Translations under genes and position numbers: made by a program
The notes under the pieces: generated by a model
Seen by the model: the letters and a program-made list of their open reading frames with translations, nothing else
Told to the model about the DNA's origin: nothing
The model's database searches: none
Shown: positions 1 through 6,661 of the stretch, piece by piece
Layout: every line of letters begins with the position of its first letter
How positions within the stretch are numbered: position 1 is the first letter of the stretch
Assembly: GCA_964513465.1 (NCBI GenBank)
Contig: CAZEMR010000018.1
Location: 1 to 48,948, forward strand
DNA from: CAZEMR01 sp964513465
Lineage (GTDB): Bacteria > Bacteroidota > Ignavibacteria > Kapaibacteriales > UBA2268
DNA length: 48,948 nt
Reading direction: 5' to 3'

Positions 1-968
1 GTGATCTTCGGCGGTATATCGCCCTTCGAGATGCGGTCGACGTATTCGGCTGTCACATTCAGCGGATTGATCACCGCGTCGAGCGTATTATTAAATCCGC
101 TGACCAGCTTGCCAAATTCACCCTTATACTGTCCGGCATCGGCGCGGCGGTCGAGCTGACCACTGGTTGCCGATGCGGCAAGGTCGTTAGTCTCATTTAC
201 CAGAGATTTTATATTATCCGCCATTCGCTGCATAGCCCGGAGCAGGGCACCGGTCTCGTCCTTTCGGCTGGTATCGAGCGTGATGTCCATCTTGCCCTCG
301 GCGATTTCGTTGGCGGCATCGACTGCAGCCCCGACTGGCCGTGTAATGCTGCGGGCGATGAATATTGCTATCAGGATTCCGATAATAACCGCGGCGGCGG
401 ATAACGCAATGATCAGAGTCAACGTATTTTCGACATCGGCGTTCACCTGTTTCGCGTCGTCGGTCATGAGCTGATCCTGAAATGTTGTAATATTATCCAG
501 AGCGGTCATATAGCCCTCCTGAGTGCGGCGAAGCTCATCGATCATAGCGGTGGCTTCTTCTTTCTGGCCGGCCATAGCGAGTTCTTCCATTCTCTTAAGC
601 ACCGGCAGGAATTCGGTGCGCGCATCTTTTAGCTTTTCGAGGTATACCTTGCCCTGTTCGGTTGTAATAGTTTCAGCCAGATAATTATTATTCTCGGTGA
701 TGCGAGCCGAGGCTACTTTGCGCTCTTCGAGCAAACCTTTGCGTTTGTCCATATGATCTTCGATTATCATCCCCCTGACGGTGATACCGGCTGCCTGCAC
801 ATCCCGCAGTATCTGCGCCACACGCTTCGTCTTGGGATAGCGGTCGTTAGTTATAAGGTCGACCCCTGCTTCAATACTATTCAGATTAGTGCTGGCAACT
901 ACGCCCAGAATTACCATCAGCAGGATTATAATTCCAAATCCAAGCCCGAGTCTTAAACCAATTTTCAT
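1..968 (-). CDS. Methyl-accepting chemotaxis protein, C-terminus cut by window edge
   Basis: The visible 322 residues are the N-terminal part of a transmembrane chemoreceptor. I translated it directly: the ATG is at 966-968 and the frame runs open to base 1, so the signalling hairpin lies outside the window. TM1 is at about residues 9-25. A helical periplasmic sensor of about 150 residues, like the four-helix-bundle MCP domain, follows. TM2 is at about 184-205 and a HAMP domain at about 206-258 (SITRPVGAAVDAANEIAEG). A second HAMP-like unit starts at about 275 and includes EYVDRISKGDIPPKI, as in receptors with tandem HAMPs. It lies 29 bases downstream of cheW on the same strand, so the two are probably co-transcribed. 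The ligand cannot be predicted. Confidence 0.9.
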   Translation of the reverse strand, partial: MKIGLRLGLGFGIIILLMVILGVVASTNLNSIEAGVDLITNDRYPKTKRVAQILRDVQAAGITVRGMIIEDHMDKRKGLLEERKVASARITENNNYLAETITTEQGKVYLEKLKDARTEFLPVLKRMEELAMAGQKEEATAMIDELRRTQEGYMTALDNITTFQDQLMTDDAKQVNADVENTLTLIIALSAAAVIIGILIAIFIARSITRPVGAAVDAANEIAEGKMDITLDTSRKDETGALLRAMQRMADNIKSLVNETNDLAASATSGQLDRRADAGQYKGEFGKLVSGFNNTLDAVINPLNVTAEYVDRISKGDIPPKI

Positions 969-997
969 AATTCACTCCTGATTATATAATTATATAA

Positions 998-1507
998 TTA
1001 TGATTCGATCTGTTTGATGTCGGAAAGCTCTTCCTCCGAGAGAATACGATTGATGTCAAGTATAATCTTCACCTGGTCGCCGACCTTGCCGATCCCCTGC
1101 AGGTAGCGGCGGCTGCCGGTCATTCCTGAGCGGGGCGGCGGGTCAATCTCCGAGGCGGGTATATCGAGCACTTCCGAGACTGTGTCGACTATCAGTCCGA
1201 AATAGGTTTCGCCTACTTTGGCCACAATTATGCAGGTGCGGTCGCCGTACTCGATCTCCTTCATATGAAATCGGAGCCGGATGTCCATCACCGGGATTAC
1301 CTTGCCGCGCAAATTGATTACCCCTTTTATAAAATCGGGCATATCCGGCAGACCGGTAATTTTCTGAATGCCGATTATCTCAATAACATACCGTATGTCG
1401 ACCGCAAAATCCTCGTCGTCGACCCGGAAGGTCAGGTATTTATCCTTCTGAGAATCCTCGTCGGTTTCGATATAATCATCATTTAACTGGTCTTCCTGAA
1501 GCGTCAT
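998..1507 (-). CDS. cheW: CheW-like chemotaxis coupling protein
   Basis: A 169-residue cytoplasmic adaptor expected to link chemoreceptors to the CheA kinase. The first 23 residues are acidic and probably disordered. The rest is a single CheW fold, recognisable from YLTFRVDDEDFAVDI, the core GVINLRGKVIPVMDIRLRF, and the segment GLIVDTVSEVLDIP. The length is normal for the family. It precedes the chemoreceptor at 1-968 by 29 bases. No cheA, cheR or cheB is present in the window, so the rest of the pathway must be encoded elsewhere. The 217 bases upstream are AT-rich and probably hold the promoter of this pair, but I see no convincing promoter match there. Confidence 0.93.
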   Translation of the reverse strand: MTLQEDQLNDDYIETDEDSQKDKYLTFRVDDEDFAVDIRYVIEIIGIQKITGLPDMPDFIKGVINLRGKVIPVMDIRLRFHMKEIEYGDRTCIIVAKVGETYFGLIVDTVSEVLDIPASEIDPPPRSGMTGSRRYLQGIGKVGDQVKIILDINRILSEEELSDIKQIES

Positions 1508-1677
1508 ATGCTATCCTGTTCAGTATGATTTATAAATGCTTTAAATATGTTTTTCGGTGAAGTATTCGACCCGATCGACCGATCAAATAAAAAATTTCCA
1601 GGCTTTTATCTAATCGGATATAATACATACTATTATTATCGTAAATTTTTTCAATTATTTGAATTAATTTTTAATAA

Positions 1678-1705
1678 TTCGGAAAAGCATTTTTTGCTTT
1701 TCGAA
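1678..1705 (-). terminator. Possible hairpin terminator after REC-kinase gene
   Basis: An inverted repeat pairs GAAAAGCA (1682-1689) with TGCTTTTC (1695-1702) around a five-T loop. One bulged base and three more pairs extend it outward. It lies about 20 bases beyond the stop of the kinase gene ending at 1725, read on the minus strand. The sequence after it on that strand is AT-rich but has no clean T-run, so this is tentative. Confidence 0.35.
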
Positions 1706-1724
1706 GTATATGATTTTGGAAGGG

Positions 1725-2894
1725 TTATCCTGCGGCGGGCAGGTTAATTGTAAACGAGGTGCCGATTCCCTTGTCGCTTTTTATTACGATTTTGCCGTTA
1801 TTCTGCTCTACGAACTCCTTTACTAATATCAAACCAAGTCCGGTGCCGCGTTCATTTTCGGTGCCAGGCCTCGAAAAATGCGATTTATAATGGAAAAGAC
1901 GGTCGATCTCTTCGGGGTTCATCCCCACCCCGGTATCGCTGATCGTCAATCGCACCATCCCGTTTTCCGTGCCGGATTCGATTGTTACCCTGCCGTTTCT
2001 CGGAGTGAATTTTATAGAATTCGAAATAATATTGCGAATCACCGTATTAACCATATTTATATCGGCATGAATGCGATGATCTTTGCCTACGTTATTGACC
2101 AGAATGATATCTTTTTCGCGGGCGTTTTCGGCAAAGGATACGACCGCTTCCTCAGTCATCGCCCGCAGATTGCCTGTGTCGAGCTTTAGCTGGAGCGTTC
2201 CCATCTGGATGCGGCTCCACGACAGCAGATTCTCGAGCAGCCCGTAGAGATTTATCGCAGAATTATTTATATCATTGCATAAATCGCGGATTTCATTCTG
2301 AGAAAAATGCCCGAAATTATTGACCAGCACATCCGACAGCCCCAGCAGCCCCTGGAATGGATTGCGGAGGTCGTGCGCCACTATCGAAAAAAATTTGTCC
2401 TTATTTATATTAAGTTCCTCAAGTTTGCGGCTGGTGGCGGCAAGCTTTTCGTTGGCTGCGGTCAGTTGGGATATGTATATTTTGTTGGCATCGCGGGAGC
2501 GTTTCAGATCGAGGTGGGTTTTGACCCGGGCGGCAAGCTCCAGCGGATTGAACGGCTTATTTATATAATCGGCCGAGCCGAGCTCGAATCCGCGCAGCAC
2601 ATCGTTGATCTCGTTTTTAACAGTCAGGAAAATCACCGGTATATCCAGCGTCGCAGGGTCATGCTTGAGCTGCTCGCAGACTTCGTAGCCGTCCAGGCCA
2701 GGCATCATCACATCGAGCAGTATAATATCGGGCTTAAGCTCTCGCGCCGACTCCAGAGCGCTTATGCCGTCGTATGCCACAGAAATGTCGTATCCTCGCT
2801 TTTCGAGTGTCGCGCGCAACACTTTAACGTTGTTGACCACATCGTCGGCAATTAAAATTAGCGCTTTGTCCCTGCGTGATTCGATGTTTTCCAT
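1725..2894 (-). CDS. Receiver domain-histidine kinase hybrid (REC-HisKA-HATPase)
   Basis: A 389-residue cytoplasmic signalling protein with no membrane segment. An N-terminal receiver (about residues 10-130) has acceptor Asp61 in DIILLDVMMPGLDGY and the Lys of the INKPF switch motif. A short coiled coil (about 135-165) leads to a HisKA domain with His174 in SIVAHDLRNPF, then a HATPase domain with DTGVGMNPEE and GTGLGL motifs. This order, receiver first, suggests kinase output is controlled by phosphorylation from another kinase. It has the same architecture as the protein at 35347-36609, so they are probably paralogues. It lies 8 bases after the ZIP transporter gene and appears to be the last member of a four-gene operon. 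Confidence 0.92.
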   Translation of the reverse strand: MENIESRRDKALILIADDVVNNVKVLRATLEKRGYDISVAYDGISALESARELKPDIILLDVMMPGLDGYEVCEQLKHDPATLDIPVIFLTVKNEINDVLRGFELGSADYINKPFNPLELAARVKTHLDLKRSRDANKIYISQLTAANEKLAATSRKLEELNINKDKFFSIVAHDLRNPFQGLLGLSDVLVNNFGHFSQNEIRDLCNDINNSAINLYGLLENLLSWSRIQMGTLQLKLDTGNLRAMTEEAVVSFAENAREKDIILVNNVGKDHRIHADINMVNTVIRNIISNSIKFTPRNGRVTIESGTENGMVRLTISDTGVGMNPEEIDRLFHYKSHFSRPGTENERGTGLGLILVKEFVEQNNGKIVIKSDKGIGTSFTINLPAAG

Positions 2895-2902
2895 ATTACA
2901 AT

Positions 2903-3718
2903 TTACAAAAATAATAACAAACTCGCAGCCATTACTGCCATTCCTGCGACCATACCATAGATTGATTTATGCCCCGAATCGTATTCGCGGGCAGTCGGCA
3001 ATAGTTCGTCGAGCGATATAAACACCATAATCCCCGCCACCGACGCAAAAAGCAGCCCGAAAGTAAGCTCCGAGAAAAACGGCATCAACAGGTAATACCC
3101 GACCACTGCGCCGATCGGCTCGGCAAGCCCCGAGCTGAACGACATCCAGAACGCTTTCTTGCGGCTGCCTGTGGCGAAATACATGGGCACCGATACCGCT
3201 ATCCCTTCGGGAACATTATGGATTGCGATTGCGATAGCTATCGAAATACCCAGCGCCGGATCGGCCAGCGCCGAGGCAAAGGTGGCCAGCCCCTCCGGGA
3301 AATTATGGATAGCAATCGCCAGCGCGGTCAGCACCCCCATGCGTTTGAGCCGCATTTGTTCGTGGTTTTTTTGATGCATCTCTTCGACTGTTCGGGGTTC
3401 GTGGGGATTCTCGTATTCGGGAATTAATTTATCGATAATCAGAATTATCATTATTCCGCCGAAAAATCCCAGCACAGTATATAAATTACCTTCGAAAGTA
3501 CCGAAATAATTCACCAATTGTTCTTTGCCCTTGATGAATATCTCCACGAATGAAACATAAATCATCACACCCGCCGAGAATCCAAGCGCTACCGAAAGAA
3601 AATCCTTGTTCGTCTTCTTAGAAAAAAATGCCAGCGCGCTGCCCACCCCGGTCGCAAGCCCGGCAAATGCGGTCAGAGCAAAGGCTAACAGTAAATTTCC
3701 GCTGACGTCTATTTGCAT
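2903..3718 (-). CDS. ZIP-family divalent metal transporter (ZupT-like)
   Basis: A 271-residue inner-membrane protein with about eight hydrophobic helices. It carries the paired ZIP signature histidines in HNFPEGLATF (about residue 140) and HNVPEGIAVS (about residue 167), which line the metal path in helices 4 and 5. A His- and Glu-rich cytoplasmic loop (about residues 105-125, with HEPRTVEEMHQKNHEQ) precedes helix 4, as in other ZIP proteins. It would import zinc or another divalent metal such as iron or manganese; specificity cannot be read from sequence. Its position between an Fe-type alcohol dehydrogenase and a sensor kinase invites the guess that metal supply is coupled to that enzyme, but this is inference. 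Confidence 0.92.
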   Translation of the reverse strand: MQIDVSGNLLLAFALTAFAGLATGVGSALAFFSKKTNKDFLSVALGFSAGVMIYVSFVEIFIKGKEQLVNYFGTFEGNLYTVLGFFGGIMIILIIDKLIPEYENPHEPRTVEEMHQKNHEQMRLKRMGVLTALAIAIHNFPEGLATFASALADPALGISIAIAIAIHNVPEGIAVSVPMYFATGSRKKAFWMSFSSGLAEPIGAVVGYYLLMPFFSELTFGLLFASVAGIMVFISLDELLPTAREYDSGHKSIYGMVAGMAVMAASLLLFL

Positions 3719-3735
3719 ATGATTAATTTTTCCGC

Positions 3736-4878
3736 TTAATACGCATTATTCATTATACTTATAACATCGTCCTTTCCGAGCTTACGAAGGCGGCCGAGCG
3801 GACCGAGCCTGATGGCATTTTCGGCGAGCGCTTCGATTTCGTTTTCCTTGATTCCAAGCTCGCGCAGAGTAACCGGAGCGCCCCAGCTTTTGAATTTCTC
3901 CTTCATAGCTTCGACTGCCTCGGCAACTGAGCTGCGGCCCCATATTTTATCCGCCCACCGCCGGAAATGGCCGGGGTTCTCGTTCTGATTATATTCTATC
4001 CATGCCGGGAATAATACTCCCAGACCCGCTCCATGGGCAATATCGGGATGAAACGCCGACAGGCTGTGCTCCATGCCATGCACCGCCCAGTCGCCGCCGC
4101 CGAGCCCGGAAGCGGTCAGACCGTTCAGCGCGAGCGAAGCGCTCCATGCCAGATTCGACCGGGCGGAATAATCCGACTGATCGCTCTGCAATTCGTCGAT
4201 CGATTTGATTATCTGAAGCATCAGAGTCTCGTCGATAGCAATCGTCGGAGTCTCGCCCGCGCCCATGAAATACAATTCCATGATATGAGACATTGCATCG
4301 ATGCCGCCATTGACAGTCTGGTCCCACGGCAGACTCGATTGCGCCGATGGGTCTATCACCGATGCCCTCGGGTAGAGCAGGCTGCTGCGGATTGCCCATT
4401 TCTCGCGCGATTCGTCGTTGGTAACGACCGCATTGCCATTGGCCTCGGACGAAGTGCCCGACAGCGTCAGCACCGAAAAAACCGGCAGAGCGCGTTCGAT
4501 TTCGGCGCGTCCCGCGAACGCCAGCCAGATATCCTCCATAAACACACCGGCGGCAATGGCCTTGGCCTCGTCAATCACCGAGCCGCCGCCGACTCCGAGA
4601 ATTGCTTCTGCGCGGTTCTCTTTCGCAAAGCGGATTGCATCGCGGGTGTGAGCAAGCGATGGATTCGGACGCACGCCCCAGACCTCTGTCCATTCGATTT
4701 CCGAGCGGCGAAGTGATTTAACGGTCTGGTCATACACTCCATTTTCGCGAATCGAGCCGCCGCCGGCAAGAAGCATTATTTTATGAATGCCATGACCGGC
4801 AATTTCTTCGCCGATTTTGGAGGTCTGCCTTTTTCCGAAAATTATTTTTGTAGGGCTGTGATATACAAAGTTTTCCAT
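3736..4878 (-). CDS. Iron-containing (group III) alcohol dehydrogenase, YqhD/BdhA-like
   Basis: A 380-residue cytosolic NAD(P)H-dependent alcohol/aldehyde oxidoreductase. The nucleotide-binding region shows ILGVGGGSVIDEAKAIA (about residues 95-110). The metal-binding Asp and His ligands of the family are in NGGIDAMSHIMELYF (about 213) and in GMEHSLSAFHPDIAHG (about 268-283). The Thr/Gly-rich LTLSGTSSEANGNAV segment is typical of the YqhD/butanol dehydrogenase subgroup. Length is normal. It would reduce short-chain aldehydes to alcohols at the end of fermentation, or detoxify aldehydes; the substrate is unknown. It sits 20 bases after the flavin reductase-like gene and 17 bases before the ZIP gene, so it is probably in one transcript with them. 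Confidence 0.93.
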   Translation of the reverse strand: MENFVYHSPTKIIFGKRQTSKIGEEIAGHGIHKIMLLAGGGSIRENGVYDQTVKSLRRSEIEWTEVWGVRPNPSLAHTRDAIRFAKENRAEAILGVGGGSVIDEAKAIAAGVFMEDIWLAFAGRAEIERALPVFSVLTLSGTSSEANGNAVVTNDESREKWAIRSSLLYPRASVIDPSAQSSLPWDQTVNGGIDAMSHIMELYFMGAGETPTIAIDETLMLQIIKSIDELQSDQSDYSARSNLAWSASLALNGLTASGLGGGDWAVHGMEHSLSAFHPDIAHGAGLGVLFPAWIEYNQNENPGHFRRWADKIWGRSSVAEAVEAMKEKFKSWGAPVTLRELGIKENEIEALAENAIRLGPLGRLRKLGKDDVISIMNNAY

Positions 4879-4898
4879 AATTCTATTTTTGAGTATTC

Positions 4899-5474
4899 TT
4901 ATTTCTTATATTTATTAACATCAAATTTTCTTGCTTCCAGCGCCAGATCGCCAATTGCATGGTAAGATGCGCCGGGATAGTCATAAAGTATAGGCCGGAT
5001 TTTGCCGATCGAGAGCTGCCCCTTATCGGTCAGGAAGCACTCCTCGCTCAAAACGTCGAGTATCTCGCCGATAAACATCACATGCGAGCCTACCTCGACC
5101 ACATCCAGCAGGCCACAAATCAGATTGACCGGGCATTCCCTAACGTAAGGCGCATCGGCCAGCTCGCTGCGTACGGCGGTAAGTCCCAGAGTTTCGAATT
5201 TGTTTTCATCGCGCCCCGAGATTACCCCGCAGTAGTGGGTTTCGCCGACGTACTCCACCGATGGTATATTGACGGTGAACGCCCTCCGACGTGTGATGTT
5301 ATCAAAAGTATAACGCGATTTGCGGATGGATACAGACAGCGCAGGCGGATCGCTGCAGGCAATGCCGCCCCATGCCACCGTCATAATGTTGGGCACTTCG
5401 TTTTCGTCGTAAGATCCCACCAGCAGCGCCGGATTGGGATACAAATATGTTCGGGCTCCGAGTGATTTTTTCAT
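4899..5474 (-). CDS. Flavin reductase-like (DIM6/NTAB) FMN-binding protein
   Basis: A 191-residue cytosolic protein of the flavin reductase-like split-barrel family. It starts with the typical ALLVGSYDENEVPNIMTVAWGG segment (about residues 17-38), continues with DPPALSVSIRKSRYT and FTVNIPS, and contains VGSHVMFIGEILDV in the second half. Family members bind FMN and act as flavin or small-molecule reductases; the substrate is not predictable. It is the first gene of a likely operon with the alcohol dehydrogenase, ZIP transporter and REC-kinase. A Bacteroidota-type promoter match lies 35-65 bases upstream. Confidence 0.88.
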   Translation of the reverse strand: MKKSLGARTYLYPNPALLVGSYDENEVPNIMTVAWGGIACSDPPALSVSIRKSRYTFDNITRRRAFTVNIPSVEYVGETHYCGVISGRDENKFETLGLTAVRSELADAPYVRECPVNLICGLLDVVEVGSHVMFIGEILDVLSEECFLTDKGQLSIGKIRPILYDYPGASYHAIGDLALEARKFDVNKYKK

Positions 5475-5508
5475 ATTAGTTCCATATATATAAATAGAAT
5501 TTTATTTT

Positions 5509-5539
5509 AAAAGATAAAAAATTTCTGAGAATTCTCAAA
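5509..5539 (-). promoter_or_regulatory. Putative Bacteroidota-type promoter for flavin reductase/ADH operon
   Basis: On the minus strand, TTTG (5536-5539) is followed after exactly 19 bases by TATCTTTT (5509-5516). This matches the Bacteroidota -33 TTTG and -7 TAnnTTTG pattern with one mismatch. The perfect 12-base palindrome TGAGAATTCTCA (5526-5537) lies in the spacer and overlaps the -33 box. It could be an operator. Alternatively, with the T-run after it, it could be the terminator of the gene ending at 5546. Confidence 0.45.
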
Positions 5540-5545
5540 TCATCG

Positions 5546-6367
5546 TCAGACTGCCTGTTCGGCGTCGAGTTTGGTATAGTCCAGCTCCGATCCCAGCAGA
5601 CTATGCGGAATCAAAAAAACGACGATCAGCACAATCGCCGCGACTACAGCCCAGCCGGTCTTTCCAGGGTTTTTGCGTATCCTGAAAAATGCTATTGCCC
5701 AGAATATCAGCGCAACAAGCGTCTTATTGTCGGTCAGGTCCTGCCCGAATGGCCATCCGCTCCAATATACTCCGAATGCGAATTTCTGGACGATCGGTCC
5801 GAAAACGAATCCACCGAAAAACAAACCAATCAGAGTAATGATTATGAACGGCATCACACGCCGGCCACCATAGAAAGCCTCAAGACCCGTGCGGGTGGAA
5901 ATCAGCATTGCTCCGAATATAAATATGATATGCGGGATCAGTGCCCACGCAGGCACGTCTCCTTTGAAGCGGATGGTGAGCGGATTCTCGGTAAGCGGGA
6001 TTTTTTCTCCCTCAGGCGAGATGAGAATAATATGGTATTGCACCTTGCCCGCCGGTGGCTGGTGCGGGATGCGCGCTTTCAGCGTATCGCCGGAGCGCTC
6101 GAGCGGCTCGGTCTTCCACTGATCGTGGCTGCGGTAGCGGCGGTAGCTCATTACGCCGGAAATATCCTCGTCCGGCGCGACGATTGGTATAACCTCGTCG
6201 CCTTCGCCTCCATGCGACCGGGTAAGCCTGTATTCGATATTCTCGCCGGCGATTGTTTTTTCGCCGCTGATGGGATATGTCGGGCCGGTTGTCCGCTGGT
6301 AAACGGCGATCCCTAAGGTCAATACAAAAGCCACAATCCATAATATAATAGATTTACCTGTTGTCAT
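5546..6367 (-). CDS. Unrecognised membrane protein with extracytoplasmic domain
   Basis: A 273-residue protein whose function I do not recognise. A signal anchor at about residues 7-23 is followed by a mostly beta, soluble domain of about 110 residues. That domain contains VMSYRRYRSHDQWKTEPLE and RIPHQPPAGKVQYHIIL, resembling an immunoglobulin-like fold that would sit outside the inner membrane. Four further hydrophobic helices lie at about 137-155, 169-192, 212-228 and 238-258. The C-terminal stretch is acidic. It lies between the hydrogenase terminator and the flavin reductase operon, on the same strand as both. No catalytic motif is visible. A family-level search would be needed to go further. 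Confidence 0.75.
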   Translation of the reverse strand: MTTGKSIILWIVAFVLTLGIAVYQRTTGPTYPISGEKTIAGENIEYRLTRSHGGEGDEVIPIVAPDEDISGVMSYRRYRSHDQWKTEPLERSGDTLKARIPHQPPAGKVQYHIILISPEGEKIPLTENPLTIRFKGDVPAWALIPHIIFIFGAMLISTRTGLEAFYGGRRVMPFIIITLIGLFFGGFVFGPIVQKFAFGVYWSGWPFGQDLTDNKTLVALIFWAIAFFRIRKNPGKTGWAVVAAIVLIVVFLIPHSLLGSELDYTKLDAEQAV

Positions 6368-6661
6368 CGCAAAAGCTCATTTCTGATTAATCAACAATTA
6401 AACCAACACCTGACAGCGCAGCATGTCGGCTAAGACTTGTCAAAATCCGATATTTCAATATAAAAATCTATTCGGAAAAATGTTAGCATAATCTAAACAT
6501 TTACAAAATTTAATTTTATTTTTTCGGGGGGTAATATTCCGTAGGCCTCTATTCCAACCGATTTCTAAGTATTTACATCGAGAATAGAAAATAAATTTTA
6601 AAAAATAATCAAATCCATAAAAAAAGCCGCCCGAAGGCGGCCTTTATTTCATTTCACCGGA
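6368..6661. other. Longest gene-free stretch (294 bases)
   Basis: This AT-rich stretch separates the hydrogenase operon from the unknown membrane protein gene. It holds the hydrogenase terminator near 6619-6645. Presumably it also holds the promoter of the 5546-6367 gene, although I found no good -33/-7 match. A G-run (6536-6541) has no obvious role. No RNA gene or riboswitch-like fold was recognised. Confidence 0.5.
6619..6645 (-). terminator. Rho-independent terminator of the hydrogenase operon
   Basis: On the minus strand a GCCGCC/GGCGGC stem (6626-6631 with 6636-6641) closes a TTCG tetraloop and is followed directly by seven T residues (6619-6625). It starts about 17 bases after the hydA stop. 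A stable C(UUCG)G hairpin with an immediate U-run is a textbook intrinsic terminator. Confidence 0.88.

Noticed and set aside
6536..6541. G-run in the hydrogenase/membrane-protein intergenic region as part of a structured RNA
   Set aside because: A single G6 tract without partner tracts cannot form a quadruplex alone, and no conserved riboswitch pattern is recognisable.
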